Assembly: GCA_947683625.1 (NCBI GenBank)
Contig: CANTUR010000145.1
Location: forward strand, 5,101,501 to 5,165,500
Source: Mallotus nudiflorus
Lineage: Eukaryota; Streptophyta; Magnoliopsida; Malpighiales; Euphorbiaceae
DNA length: 64,000 bases
Direction: 5' to 3'
Position numbers and translations under genes: made by a program. The notes under the pieces are model-generated. The model was not told the DNA's origin, searched no databases, and saw only the letters and a list, made by a program, of their open reading frames with translations. This document shows, in pieces, positions 36,704 through 48,845 of the stretch; position 1 is the first letter of the stretch; every line of letters starts with the position of its first letter.

Positions 36704-39700
36704 TGTAATATCCCGTATTTTTAAAATATTTTTACACTGTACCAGGATATGCAGTGTTAATAATTTCTGTATATTATATGATATTTTTATGAGTTGTTAT
36801 GTATTTAAAACCTATTTTAATTATTGTGTATTATTTACAGTGTTTTACGTAAAATTTTCCCGGGACTTGCATTTTCGGGGAAATTTTCACGTAAACAATG
36901 TATTATTAATTATTTTAAATGTATTTTCAGACTTGCATGAACTCATGCGTATTTTTAAATGACTAAATAAAACCTATGTGTATATATTTATTTAATTAGG
37001 GTTTAATATATATTACCCTAATATTTTATTAATTATTTATTAAATTATTGTTATTTAATTATCTTTATTTATTAATAAATTATTAATATATTAAATTATT
37101 GTGTGTGTGTGATTTTTTTAATATTTTAATTAAAATTATTTTTTATTATTTTTATTTTTTTTCTTTTTCTTTTTCTTTTCTTTTTCTTTTCTTTTTCTTT
37201 CCTTTCTTTTTCTTTTTCTTCTTCTTCTTCCCGAGCGCCCGACCACCACCCCTCACCATCTGCAACTTCCAATTTCCGACCGTCGGTGTGCCGCCAGGAG
37301 CTCCACCTTCCTCAGCCAGTCACTCCGCCACCTTCAGCTCCCTTCTCCGGCGCCGACAACTCCTTTTTCTTCCTTTGGTCGAAACTTCTTCCCTTTGCCG
37401 TCGACGATGATTTCGGGCACCGTTTTCGACACCGCCAGTCTCTTTCTTCTCCTTGAGCTCCGGTTAGTGTGATTCTAACTTTGGTTTGAGCTAAAATGGT
37501 TTAGATTTGCTTAGGTTTTGATTTTTCGAATTCGGCCACATTAGGGTTTTTGATTTTTTTGAGCTTTGAATTGATTGATTCATGAAAACTCCCTTCACAA
37601 ATGTTGTTCCTAGTAGCTCAATCTACATGTATGAATTTTTTTGGAATTTTTGGAGATTTTTTGGATTTTTGGGTATTTTTGAATATTTTAATATTATTTT
37701 CTAATTTTCGGAAATTAATTATTTAAATTATGAAATTGGATTTTATGGTTAAATTAGGTGTTGAAATGAATTATAGGAATTTATTTGGAATTTTTATGAA
37801 TTTCTAAGTATTTATTTTGAATTATTGAAGTTTATGGAATTTTGGAAAAATTAGGTTAAATGTGTTTTTATTTGAATTTAATTGGTTAATTGAGTTTAAT
37901 TATTAATATTATTGATAAATATGTTGAGAAAATTAATTTTGGATAATTGTATAATTTTTGGTGAATTTTTGAAGTAATTTAAGTATATTTATATATACAG
38001 GGGTATTTTGGTAATTTTACACAAAATTGTCTAAAAATGTAATTTAATTGGTTTTAATAGTTATTTAAGGTATAAAAATGATTTCTACAAATTATTTGGT
38101 ATTTTTAACTAATTAGAACTATTTTTCGTGAATTATTTTCAATTATATATATAATATACGGTTTTTCTAATAAAATGAGTTTTTATCGGTTTTTATAGTG
38201 TTTAAAGGTTAATTATGTAATTTCTACTTATAAAATGAATTTCTATGTTGTAAGGATATTTTTGGTATTTTCAAAATTATTCTATGTTTGTGGACCCCGG
38301 TCGGTGGACTATAGTTTGGAGTCCGACGTGGGATTTTGATTGTGGATTTGTGTTGAGCCTATTTTTCGAAGTGTATTTCCTTGCAGGGTCGGCTCTACTC
38401 TTTTGAGTAGAGAGATGTCTGTTTTACAGGGGAGGTTCTGTCGGATTTTTGGTAGAATTCTCGTAAAACGTGATATCCAATCGAACCCTAATTTCTGATT
38501 CTGTGTTAAATACTCTAGATCAAATTTTAGGATTTCTATTAGGGTTTATTCTGATGTCTATTATTTATTGCTTGTTTAGTTGCGCCGAGACCAAGGGGTA
38601 GTGGACCAGGCCCGTCGGATCCATCTCGTGGAGCGCACTAGGTGAGTTACTATACTATATATATATGCTTAGGATGCATGATTTAGAAATGCATGTTTTA
38701 TGTTGATTAAATATGCATAAATAATTTGATTATTTCTTAAGTTTATATTAAGTATATTTTTGGTATATAATAAATTATATACATGTTTTGTTAATAAAAT
38801 ATATTTAAAATGTTTTTAAATATATTTTTAGTTTAAGTTATGATTTGACTGGATTTATTTGATGTATATATACTCGAAATATACCTGGTTTACTTTTGGT
38901 ATATTTCTGGTATATATATGGGTTATATTGTTATTTCATTTACATTTATGCATCATTTATTTTTATGAATGAATATTTTATATTATTAATGATGAAGGAT
39001 ATCAATAGAATGTGCTACCTAGTGGGCAGCACTAGGACCGAGTACGTACCGGTACGCCTATAGTATTTAGGCTATATTACTAACCATTTGTGGATATTGA
39101 TTGGATATTATTTAATTGATGTGTGAGATATGGTTTGGAGGTGTGATTGCTGGAGCTCGGTTGACCAAGTGTCTCGGGGCCAATCACATTGGCAGTCAGA
39201 CTGCTGGAGCTCGGTTGACTTAGTGTCTCGGGGCCAATCTACTGTCTAAATGGATTAAGTGGATATATTTGGATTAAGTGAGCCTGTATGGCTAGAGTGT
39301 TGTTTAACACTATTTTCTGAGGTTGCGATATTCTAGGGTTCTATGTGATCCTTTATAAAAGATGATTTTCAATACAAATACATAACAATGATTTTTCTGC
39401 ATCTGTGTGAATTTGCATGTATATATTTATATATTACATATATACTGTTGACTGTATGCATTGTCACTTAGTGTGTATGTATATATATTATAGTAATTCA
39501 CTCAGTGAGGTCTGACTCCCCTCCGTTGACTATTTTCAGGAGAGTCAACATCTTCAGACCTCAGTAACAGGTCGATACGCCGGATTTCTTCCGCCCCGGC
39601 TTCTTTGTGTAAATTATTTACTTGAGTCTTATTTATTTTATCTAGACACTGCAGTAGTTGTGAATTAAAGTATTGGATTTCATGTATTTTATTTAAAGAG

Positions 39701-39949
39701 ATGTATTATATTGAAACTGGATTTGTATTAAAGAGATTATATATATATGTGATGAGTTGAGATTTAAATTAAATCTAGTTGATGGAAATGTTATTATTAT
39801 ATTTACGATTTTTATTTCCGCTGCAAATTTGATATTGTTACTATTACTATTGCATATTTTATTTTATTTTTAGGCTTGCTACGGGTTCCGGATTCGAAAG
39901 AATTCCCGTTCGCTAGTGCCGGTCATGGCCCCTGTTTTGGGTCGTGACA
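36704..39949 (+). repeat. A1 3' LTR
   Basis: A 3.25 kb partner of 28434-31699 with the same ends and module order. It keeps the perfect 12-bp palindrome CGTACCGGTACG at 39045-39056, where the 5' LTR has one change. Unit 2 of its hairpin pair carries a CAATCT arm in place of CAGTCT. The terminus has CGCTAGTGCC instead of CCCTAGCGCC. Confidence 0.94.
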
Positions 39950-39954
39950 GCTTT

Positions 39955-40220
39955 ATTTAGTAATTTAAAAATACGTATGAGTTCATGCAAGTCCGAAAAT
40001 ATATTTAATATAATTAATAATAAATTATTTACGTAAAAATTTCCCCAAAAATGCAAGTCCCGGGAAAATTTTATGTAAAGCACTGTAAATAATACACAAT
40101 AATTAAAATAGGTTTTAAATACATATCAACTCGTAAAAATATCGTAATATATATTCAAAATTTATTAAAACTGCATATCCCGGTACAGTGTAAAAATATT
40201 TAAAAACACGGGATATTACA
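39955..40220 (-). mobile_element. Solo LTR 1, distal piece
   Basis: The last 266 bases of solo LTR 1 (LTR positions about 266 down to 1 in reverse), after the second GCTTT copy. It ends CGGGATATTACA, the reverse complement of the family start, followed by the ATAAT duplication (40221-40225). Confidence 0.93.
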
Positions 40221-40225
40221 ATAAT

Positions 40226-42940
40226 ATAAGAATATCAAAGAATTAAAAACTTGAAATAATAATTAAAGGAATTCTCATATTATATATCAAAATATAACAA
40301 TACAATATCTTTTAAATACAAATCTCCATTATAAAATAATACTAAACACTACAACACTTGAGTATTACTACTATAGCTTTTAGAATATGAATAAAAGTTC
40401 ACATATAAAAAATTACATGATCTAGCCAGGGCTGAACAAAACCGGTGAAGGGGGTCTACTACTGAGGTCTGACAAAGTAGAATGTCCTAAAAAATATTAA
40501 GGGGGGTCAGACCTCACTGAGTGAATTATTATAATATATATACGTGCAACCTATAGTCATATACAATCAAGCATCAATATAATAATATATATATACATGC
40601 ATATCATACATATGCTAAAATCCACTTTTATATAATCATATATGTAGGAAAAATTATTTTGGCTAAAGGATCGGAGTAAAACCCTAAAATATTCCGCAAC
40701 CTCAATCACTGAACCTCACTAGCCAACAGGCTCACTTAATTCCAAAATATTTCTCTTTTTCATTTTTGGACAGTAGACTAGCCCTGAGATACTAAGTCAA
40801 CCGAGCTCCTGCAATCTCACTATCGGCGTGATTGGCCCTGAGATACTAGGACAACCAAGCTCCTGCAATCATACCACTCACTCACAGCAAACCTCAATAA
40901 CCAATTAATTAAGTCTCACATCAAATAATTTCATAATATTAACCCTAAAATCTAACGCACTAATACGTACATAATCATAGTGTAGCCCACTAGATAGCAC
41001 ATTCTACTGCTATCCTTTAAATATTTCTTTTGAACTCAAATAATGAAAAGTCAATATGAAAGGAATGTAACAACATATATCCTCAAAATAAATATTCTCA
41101 ATATTTATATGGAAAATCATAAATATGAATATTAACATGAATAAATATAATTTAATGAAAGGAGCATAATTAAATCCATATTTATTAACATATATGAATG
41201 CTCATAATATTAATATACATGCAATGTATATATATGATAATAACTCAATGTAATACTATGCTTTGCTGTTTCGGTTCGGCTGGCTCAATCTGGCCAGCCT
41301 AGCTCGCGGTACAACTAAAATATATATATATTATTATTAGAATAAAATTTCTAATTTAATAATTCTATAATTTCTAAGAATGACTCGATCTAAACATAAC
41401 TCGACCAAAATTTTAAAACTAGACTCAGACCAGTTGTCACGTTTTGCGGAAATCCACCAAAAATTTGATAGAGTTTCCCTTGTAAAATGGACGTCTCTCT
41501 ACCAGAAGTACAGTCGATCCTATATAGAAAATATACTTCTATAACACATAAGTTCATTTGTTCAGGTTGGACTCCCGAACTACTCATAATGCCCAACTGA
41601 GCTTCAACAATCCATAAATGTATATAAAAAAAATAATTATTATAATTTCAAATAATTCACCTAAAATCATAAAATCTAAATAAAAATATAATAATTTCTC
41701 AAATCACCAAAATGTCTCATAAAAATATTAAAAACCTTTATTTTCCAACTAAATAATAAAATTCTAGCTTTTACATAAAAGCATAAAAAAATTATTTTCC
41801 AAATTAAATAATAAAATTTCAAATATAAGTAAATAATATTAATTAAACCCATTCTTTTAAATATTTTAAATTAAATAGCATTTAATTACCGATAATCAAT
41901 TAAATTATTAAATTATCTAATTTAAACAATTAAAACTCATTTAAGTTCAAGATTAATAATTAAAATTATTATTCAGATATAATTCCAAAAATTAATATCA
42001 ATTATCTAAAAATAGTAATTAATTTATAAAAAAATATTTTAATGCCAATTATCACTCAAAAACTATCCAAAACCTATTAATTATCAATAATATCAACTAA
42101 AATATAAAAATTACTTATTTATATTAATTTCTCCTAAATTCTATTTTTTTTTTACATAAACAATCAAAAATTCGTAATAAAAATTTGGTACGTAATTTAA
42201 GTAAACTTCCTTTATGAAACTTGCTCTAAATAATATATATAATTTAATAAAAATAAGAAAAATTCTGAACCTTGGACTGTGAATAGTAACTGAACCCGAA
42301 AAATATGTATTTTATTATTAAAAATTTTCAAAAAAATAAATAATTTCAAAAAATAAATAAAAATAATATTTAGGTAGATCTTAGCTCAAAAATCAATTTA
42401 TCTACCTACCACATCTCCAAATTAATTAAATTCAATAAGAAAAATCAAATTAAACATATTGACATAAATATAAAATCGAATTTTCGATGCTTACCGATTG
42501 ATTCGATCAAAACTAACTATGAATTATCAAAGCTCGTAGCGTGAGCTTCGAAACAAGTCCAACCTCAATCAATTTTCTCACTGACGACAAGACTGCACTA
42601 TCACTGCTGCCTGTTGTTGCTGCTGCTGTCTAATGCTGCTACTGCTAGTTGTCCAATGCTAAGGTGGTGGCATGGTCGTGGTTCATGCGGTGGTTGGCAG
42701 ATCGAAAAGAAGAAGAATAAGAATAAGAATAAGAAAAGAAAGAAAAAAATAAAGAGGAAGAAAAAGGCTCAAAAAAATAATGCTTTTATTTTTTCTATAT
42801 GTATGTAATTAGGAAAAAAATATCACACATATATAAAATATAACAACAATGATAATAATATTTTTGAATTAAGTAATCACTTTCAAATTAAATTCACAAC
42901 TATATATTAAAATATTTACAATAAAATAAATTAATACTAA
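40226..42940 (-). repeat. Element B 5' LTR, second piece, with internal deletion
   Basis: Resumes B's 5' LTR exactly where 25467 stopped and matches 6278-9455 of the 3' LTR. It is about 460 bases shorter, mainly from one gap near 41776, where sequence matching about 7822 in the 3' LTR joins sequence matching about 8312. It carries the B versions of the LTR modules (near 40510, 40770-40870, 41000, 41280 and 41430-41520). It is cut at 42940 by element C. Confidence 0.85.
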
Positions 42941-43333
42941 TACCGCCTATATATATTCCTGCCTAATTAAAGGATCTTTATTTCCCAAACAAGGACACTC
43001 GGACTAAAAAGGTAGCAGAATCTGTCCAGGAAAAGGACTCTACCCCAAACAGGAATCCTAAGCAAAGAGGGAGCACTCTCCTACCAGGTTTACGACTCCC
43101 ATCTCATAAGGAATCCGACTCCTCTCAGGTTAAAGTATTACTATAAATAGGACCCCATATCCCTCACAGAGGGGCATCTCATTCTCACATATTCTAGTTG
43201 TTCCATATTCCCATACTTCTATTCTCTAACTTAGGCATCAGAGTATTTGTGAGGACTCTCCCCACCTCTTACCTTGCCTTCTGTTCATGGATTATAGGAC
43301 ACTAAGCTCAGGAGTTCCAGAAACCAGTTATCA
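42941..43333 (+). repeat. Element C 5' LTR (about 393 bp)
   Basis: The left border is set by loss of similarity to B's 3' LTR after AATACTA (42933-42939); the right border by ATCA before the primer site. The start reads TACCGCC, possibly a mutated TG terminus. It has a clear TATA box. No second copy is available, so the limits are approximate. Confidence 0.6.
43142..43150 (+). promoter_or_regulatory. TATA box of element C LTR
   Basis: TATAAATAG in the middle of the short LTR, about 190 bases before its end. This is a near-ideal plant TATA box and the clearest core promoter in the window. Confidence 0.65.
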
Positions 43334-43335
43334 AG

Positions 43336-43352
43336 TGGCACCGTCTGTGGGA
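43336..43352 (+). promoter_or_regulatory. Element C primer-binding site region
   Basis: TGGCACCGTCTGTGGGA sits two bases after the proposed LTR end. A TGGCGCCGTCTGTGGGA block is widespread just after the 5' LTR of Tat-lineage plant elements. I did not assign the tRNA with certainty. Confidence 0.65.
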
Positions 43353-43403
43353 ACTCTTAGGAAAAGCCATTCATTTACCTGCTAAGCTAAAGACATCCTC
43401 ACC

Positions 43404-44650
43404 ATGACTTCCAGCCCACCATCGGCCTTGATTCCCGAAACTGGCACCAACCCTTCTGCACCTATCCCTTCAACTGACTTCTCAGACCCTCTCCCAGCAA
43501 TAGTGCTTCCAACCACTTTTTCATATACCAGAGCTTCATCCAGACACACACATCCACTCCTTGAGAACACCTCGAGATACCCAGCCTTGGGTGTAGACCT
43601 TCTATATTATGCTCCTTTACAATACCTTCTATACCTTTTTTGAGTTTAACAGACACACCAACAATAACCACACCAAATTTAAACACTGTAAACTAAACAC
43701 TCAACCTCGACCAAACTAGCAAGGAAGTCATGATAAAAAATATCCAGGCACAGATAGCTTTAATACAATAACAGCTAAACCTATAATGCAGAGTGGGCAT
43801 TCTAAACTGGCTTAAAATGATAATAACACAACACCTCGGCAAGCCTCAAGGATGAGCATGAGAAAGGGTAAAGTGTCGGAAGGGGAGTGTAGTTCAATAA
43901 TTATAACCCTTAATGATTCAAAGATAACTAAGAAGGTTGAAGAGGCAATATACAAAGCCCGAACAAAACCAAGAAAGGAAGAAGAATGCGTTATGGACAG
44001 CAGAACTCCATTTGTCAGAAGAATAATTCAGATAGAGATCCCTACTAAGTTTAGAATCTCACCGCTTGATCAGTATGATCGGACGGGAGATCCCATCAGC
44101 CACATATAGGCATTTTGAACAAAGATGTTGCACCATAATGTAAATGATGGAATCATGTGCAGAGTTTTTCCAAGCACACTCACAAAGAACGCTCAAAAGT
44201 GGTTTCATCGACTCCCGAAGAATTCTGTCACTTCTTTCAAGGATCTAGTAAAATAATTTTGTACCAAAATTTTCACCAATATTCGCCCATCCAAAAACAT
44301 CAACAATCTTCAAATGTACCGACAAGAAGTCGACGAGTCTTTACGAAGTTATCTTGATCGTTTCAATAAAACAACCATGCAAATTGAGCATCTCGTAGAT
44401 GAAGTTGCCATAGAAGCTTTGAAAAATGGCACTAGACTCGACAAGCTTAAAGACAAGATAATGACCAAAGATCCAGGCACCTTTGCAGAGGCAATGGCGA
44501 TGGCAGTTAGGATGATAAAAATGGACAAAGATAAAAGGATGCGATAGGAGGAAGAGAAGCCACCGATCAAGGATGAACGACCCAAACACAAACAAGCAGC
44601 CTTCCTAAAAATAAATTTTAGAAATCCAACATAAAGATTTGATAGGGAAG
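43404..44650 (+). pseudogene. gag: Element C gag (degenerate)
   Basis: ATG 43404 opens a Pro/Thr-rich start (MTSSPPSALIPETG). After a shift, frame 1 carries RISPLDQYDRTGDPISH, a stop (44107-44109), then WFHRLPKNSVTSFKDL and YRQEVDESLRSYLDRFN (44314 on), the retrotransposon gag core. The frame ends in a Lys/Arg-rich stretch at TAG 44545-44547. No intact zinc knuckle was seen, though the region to about 44830 is too damaged to exclude one. Confidence 0.8.
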
Positions 44651-45047
44651 CAGATAGATACACACCCCTGAATACCTCTCAATCCAAAATCCTTATATGG
44701 ATCAAGTAGAATGTTATTGGAATCACCCCAGCTACGAGAATAAGCTCAAACAGAAGATCCACCAAGACAGGGGACAATACTGCCAGTATCATCGGTAATA
44801 CGGGCACAACACGAAGGGTTGTAGAGAGCTAAAGAATGTCATAGAGAGACTGGTGCAAAAGGAAAAACTTAATAATTTCACAGATGCATTGAAAAGAAAT
44901 AGAAACTCCGAAAACCAGGAGCATGATAGGCCAAAAGCAAAGAAAACCCAGGGAGCCGATTGGCACTATCAATATGATCATCAAGGGAGAGAACACTGAG
45001 AAGAGATTAAAACGGAGTAGAAGAGAAAAGCCAATATCCAAAAGAAG

Positions 45048-45557
45048 CGATATTGTGTTCAATTTGGAAGATGATTTGCATGTTCGCCACCCCAATTATG
45101 ATGCCCTGGTAATAACTGCGTGGATAGACAAGTATTTGGTAAAAAGGTTACTGGTGGAAAATGGAAGCACTATCAATGCATTATCCTAGAATGCGTACAA
45201 GGCAATAGGAGGCTTCATCACCAACTTGAAGGCCATCCAGAACCCCATCACAAGTTTCTATGGAGGAACCGTACAACCAATGGGAGTTGTAGAATTAAGC
45301 CTAGAATTTGGAAATTAAGACGATGAAGAAACGAAAGTTATCCAAGCAGTATTCAACATGGTGGATATACCACTGGAGTATAATGGGATTATAGGACAGC
45401 CAGCGCTCTATGAAGCAAATGCAGTCACTAATATCCAGTGCTTAACTATGAAAGTTCCAATCAAGAATAGAACCCTTACCATTCGGGGAGATCAACATAT
45501 GGCTAGGCAGTATTACCATATGGCCATGAAGCCTCAGGTGGAGGCTTTTCCTCTATA
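45048..45557 (+). pseudogene. pol: Element C aspartic protease
   Basis: NLEDDLHVRHPNYDALVITAWID is followed by the active-site region VENGSTINALS, where Tat proteases usually have VD(S/T/N)GSS; the catalytic Asp is Glu here. Then come stops, and the C-terminal flap region with YNGIIGQPALYEANAVTN (45358 on). The protease would cut Gag-Pol; the Asp change and stops make it inactive. Confidence 0.75.
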
Positions 45558-45861
45558 AGCATAGGAAATTGAGAAGCAAGGCACCAATCCACAACCAGTA
45601 GAAGACACAGAGACCTTACAAATCACTGACGAAAAGACCGTGAAGATTGGCAATGAACTCAACCAGACCATCAGAGAAGGAATAAGGGAAGTCCTTGCCA
45701 AACAATCAAAAGATTTTGCTTCACAAGCCTTTGAAATCATTGGCGTGGATCCGTAAGTTGCTTGCCACTGTCCAACCATAATACCAGGAGCCAAACCAAT
45801 GGCCCAGAAAAAAGAACCTTTGCCTATAAAAGATAAAGAAAAATTACCAAGGAAACAACGA

Positions 45862-46990
45862 AGCTATTAGCGGCTGGGTTCATCAAAGAGGTTACTCACC
45901 CAGAGTGGGTAGCCAATGTGGTACTTGTTAAAAAAGCAAATGGGAAATACAGGATATATGTAGACTACACTAACCTCGATCAAGCATGTCCCAAAGATAG
46001 CTACCCATTGCCCATGATCGACCAGCTTATTGACTCCACCACTGGCCATGGATTATATAGTTTCATCAATGCGACACAAGGTTACCACCAGATACCGATG
46101 AAGGAAGAGGATCAGGAGAATACGTCCTTCATTACCCATGAAGGTTTGCATTACTATAAAGTGATGCCCTTCAGACTTAAGAATGCCAGAGCCACATATC
46201 AAAGAATAATGAACCAGGTCCTCTAAGACAAGATTGGCACGAGCGTAGAAGTATACATAGATGACATCATCATCAAGAGCAAGCATCTGGAATAACACCT
46301 AGCGGATATAGACCAGGTTCTCTGGCTATTAAGCAAATCTAAGATCAAGTTGAATCTAGAAAAATGCATCTTTGGAGTTAGAGTAGGTAAATTCTTAGGA
46401 TTCATGATATCCCATAGGAGCATTGAAGCCAATCCAGAAAAGATGGAAGCCATACTCAACATGGAAGCATAAAAAAATATCCACGAAGTACAAAAGTTAA
46501 ATGGCAGAATCACCACATTAGGGCATTTTATTTCATGCTTGGCCAAATGGTGTCTACCATTATTTTAAGCTCTCAAAAATTCCAAAAAGTTTTAGTCCAT
46601 AGATTGCTAGGCAACATTCGAAGATATTAAGAGATTCTTCTCCTTACCACCCCTACTCAGCCATCCCGTCCCAAATGAAACACTATACTTATACCTCTCA
46701 GTAGGCCAATAATACATCGCCTCCGTACTGGTAAGAGAAGAAGGGAGCCAGCAAAGCCTAGTTTATTACATTAGTAAAATGCTCTGAGGATCAGAAGTCC
46801 AGTATCCCATGTTGGACAAGCTAGCTATGGTTATGGTCCACGCATCTCGAAAGCTCCGACATTACTTCCAAGCCCACCATATCATCGTCTGATCCTGTTT
46901 CCTGCTGTGGAAAATCTTGTAATGACCGAAGACCTCGGGTAGGCTAGTACAATGGTCGGTGTTACTTGATAAATTTGACATTGATTATGA
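45862..46990 (+). pseudogene. pol: Element C reverse transcriptase and first RNase H
   Basis: LAAGFIKEVTHPEWVANVVLVKKANGK-like text opens RT, then VDYTNLDQACPKDSYPLP, GYHQIPMKEEDQENTSF, YKVMPFRLKNARATYQR and the catalytic VYIDDIIIKSK (46245-46277). FLGFMISHRSIEANPEK ends RT. The RNase H remnant has YIASVLVREEGSQQSLVYYISK and KLRHYFQAH. The PKDSYPLP and LKNAxATYQR wording is characteristic of Tat RTs and differs clearly from the Tekay RTs nearby. Stops occur at least every 100 codons. Confidence 0.88.
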
Positions 46991-47069
46991 ACCCCACTAA
47001 CAAATGAAAGCCTAGGCATTAGAAAATTTTGTATAAGAAATGGCTCCGGAAGACCTTACCTTGTCCAAA

Positions 47070-47540
47070 ACATCGGAATGGAAACTCTATGTTGACAAAG
47101 CATCCTCTGCTCAAGGATTTGGCATCGGAATAATTCTTAGGGGACCGCACAAGATTTACATCCGGTATGTAGTCTAAATCAAGTATAACACAACCAATAA
47201 TGTCGTTGAATATGAAGCACTAATCACAGGCCTGAAAATAGCTACCGAAGTCAGAGCTAAACACCTCATCATACATTCAGACTCCTAACTAGTTATTAAC
47301 CAGGTCAATGGAATATTCCAAGTCAAGGACACTAGCATTGCCAAGGATGTGGACAAAGTCAAGCAACACTTGAAACATATTGAACAAGAAGGGGGCCGAT
47401 GGGAGATCATCCAGATTTCCAAGGAGGAAAACTCTGAGGCTGACCTCCTGGCCAAGTCGGCAGCTAAAGATAGTCAAGCATTCTGGGATATGGATTTTAT
47501 CGAGGTATTGACCAATCCTAGCACCGACGATCCTGAAGTT
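47070..47540 (+). pseudogene. pol: Element C second, archaeal-type RNase H
   Basis: WKLYVDKASSAQGFGIGIIL, then TTNNVVEYEALITGLKIATEV, IIHSDS...LVINQV and a C-terminal NSEADLLAKSA. The D...E...D...D pattern of RNase H is visible. A separate RNase H of this type downstream of the normal one is known from Tat-lineage elements and is thought to be a later acquisition. Two stops lie inside it. Confidence 0.82.
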
Positions 47541-48776
47541 TAGAGATACAGGTAGTCTCAGAATGGATGCGCCTAATAATCCAATACCTGGAACATGGAA
47601 CCCTCCCTAAAGACAAGCTGCAGGCTCAGAAGTTAAAAACCAAAGCAGCCCACTATTCCATCCATCAAGGGGAGCTTTACAAAAAATCCCTTTCACACCC
47701 ATGGTCTAAGTGTGTCTCCCTAGAGGAAGAAAATTAAATACTCTGAGAGATCCATGAAGGAATTTGTGGAGCAGATGAATCCCATTATGCACTAACTCGA
47801 AAAGCACTACTCTAAGGATATTATTAGCCTACCATGTCTAACGATGCCCAACAGTTAACTCAAGTATGTCACAAGTGCCACGGGCCTTCCTGCCCCCTGC
47901 ATCCAATCGGCAGCCCATGACCATTTGCCATGTGGGGGAATGGACATCCTAGGTCCCTTCCCACCTTCCACTTCACAAAAAAGGTTCCTGATTATGGCTA
48001 TCGACCATTTCAATAAGTGGGTAGAAGTAGAGGCAGTCCTAACCATCATAAAAGCTTAGATACATCACTTCTTTTGGAAGGATATCATTTGCAGATTCGA
48101 CATCCCCCACACTTTAATTACGGACAATGGCAAACAGTTCGATAACAAAAAGTTCAGAGATTTTTGCTCAGACCTTGAAATAAAGCTTCACTTCACCTCA
48201 ACAGCCCACTCGCAGACAAACAGGCAAACAGAAGTCACCAATAGAATTCTCATGCAAGGATTAAAGAAAAGAGCTCAACAACGTAATATAGGCCTACAAA
48301 ACCATGCCTAGATCATCCACCGAAGAGACTCCATTCAAACTAACCTATGGCATGGATGCAGTAATACTAGTGGAAATCGGTCCACTAAGTTACAGAGTAA
48401 GTCAGAGTCTCGATCACACCATCAACAACATTAATGCCCAGATATGTTTGGACCTACTAAAGGAAAGGAGAGAACAAGTAGTTGCCACAGTTGAAGCACA
48501 TTGACAAAAGGTGACATGGTATCATCATCAGCGACATCATTTGAGACAGTTCAAATTAGGGGACTAGGTACTCAGAAGGGCAGATATTGGCAAAGGCAAC
48601 TCAAGAACCGGCAAGCCAGGTCCAAACTGGGTAGGTCCATACCAAATTTTAGCACACATAACCAAGGGAGCATACAAGCTAAAAGAAAGAGGAGGCAAAG
48701 AACTACCACAATTTTGGAACTTAGATTCTTTCAGAAAATATTATTAATAAGTTGTATTCAACAAAAAATTCAATAA
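47541..48776 (+). pseudogene. pol: Element C integrase (heavily degraded)
   Basis: An HHCC-finger remnant (IHEGICGADESHYAL, then VCHKCHG) occurs near 47750-47880. Core fragments follow in several frames, for example PSRPFAMWG- and DIIC-like pieces, a TDNGKQF-type second Asp near 48120, and SSTEETPFKLTYGMDAVILVE at 48304-48380, which is the conserved stretch after the DDE core. The order supports integrase, but no frame holds more than about 70 codons. An AATAAA follows at 48773. Confidence 0.7.
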
Positions 48777-48845
48777 AGTATCCCTTCATTAATAATAATG
48801 TCTTTACATGAGATCAATTATAAAAAAAAAGAAAAAGGGGTACAC

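Larger units (their letters stand above)
28434..39949 (+). mobile_element. Element A1: complete, young-looking Tekay/Del chromovirus inserted in solo LTR 1
   Basis: The 5' LTR is 28434-31699 and the 3' LTR 36704-39949. A perfect GCTTT duplication (28429-28433 and 39950-39954) flanks it. Primer site TGGTATCAGAGC (31704-31715), one gag-pol frame (31896-36647) and polypurine tract AAGGGGGGAAGA (36691-36702) are all present. The two LTRs are very similar by eye: the first 170 or so bases differ at five sites, all transitions. No frameshift was seen in gag-pol, only seven stops. It is the best preserved element in the window and needs help from another element to move. Confidence 0.95.

Noticed and set aside
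28434..39949. Reading A1 plus solo LTR 1 as one element with three LTRs
   Set aside because: The third LTR is reversed and split exactly at a GCTTT duplication, with its own ATAAT duplication outside, so it is a host for A1 and not part of it.
43404..43643. Possible small host gene after the TATA box at 43142
   Set aside because: It is the start of element C gag, following LTR and primer site in the expected order.
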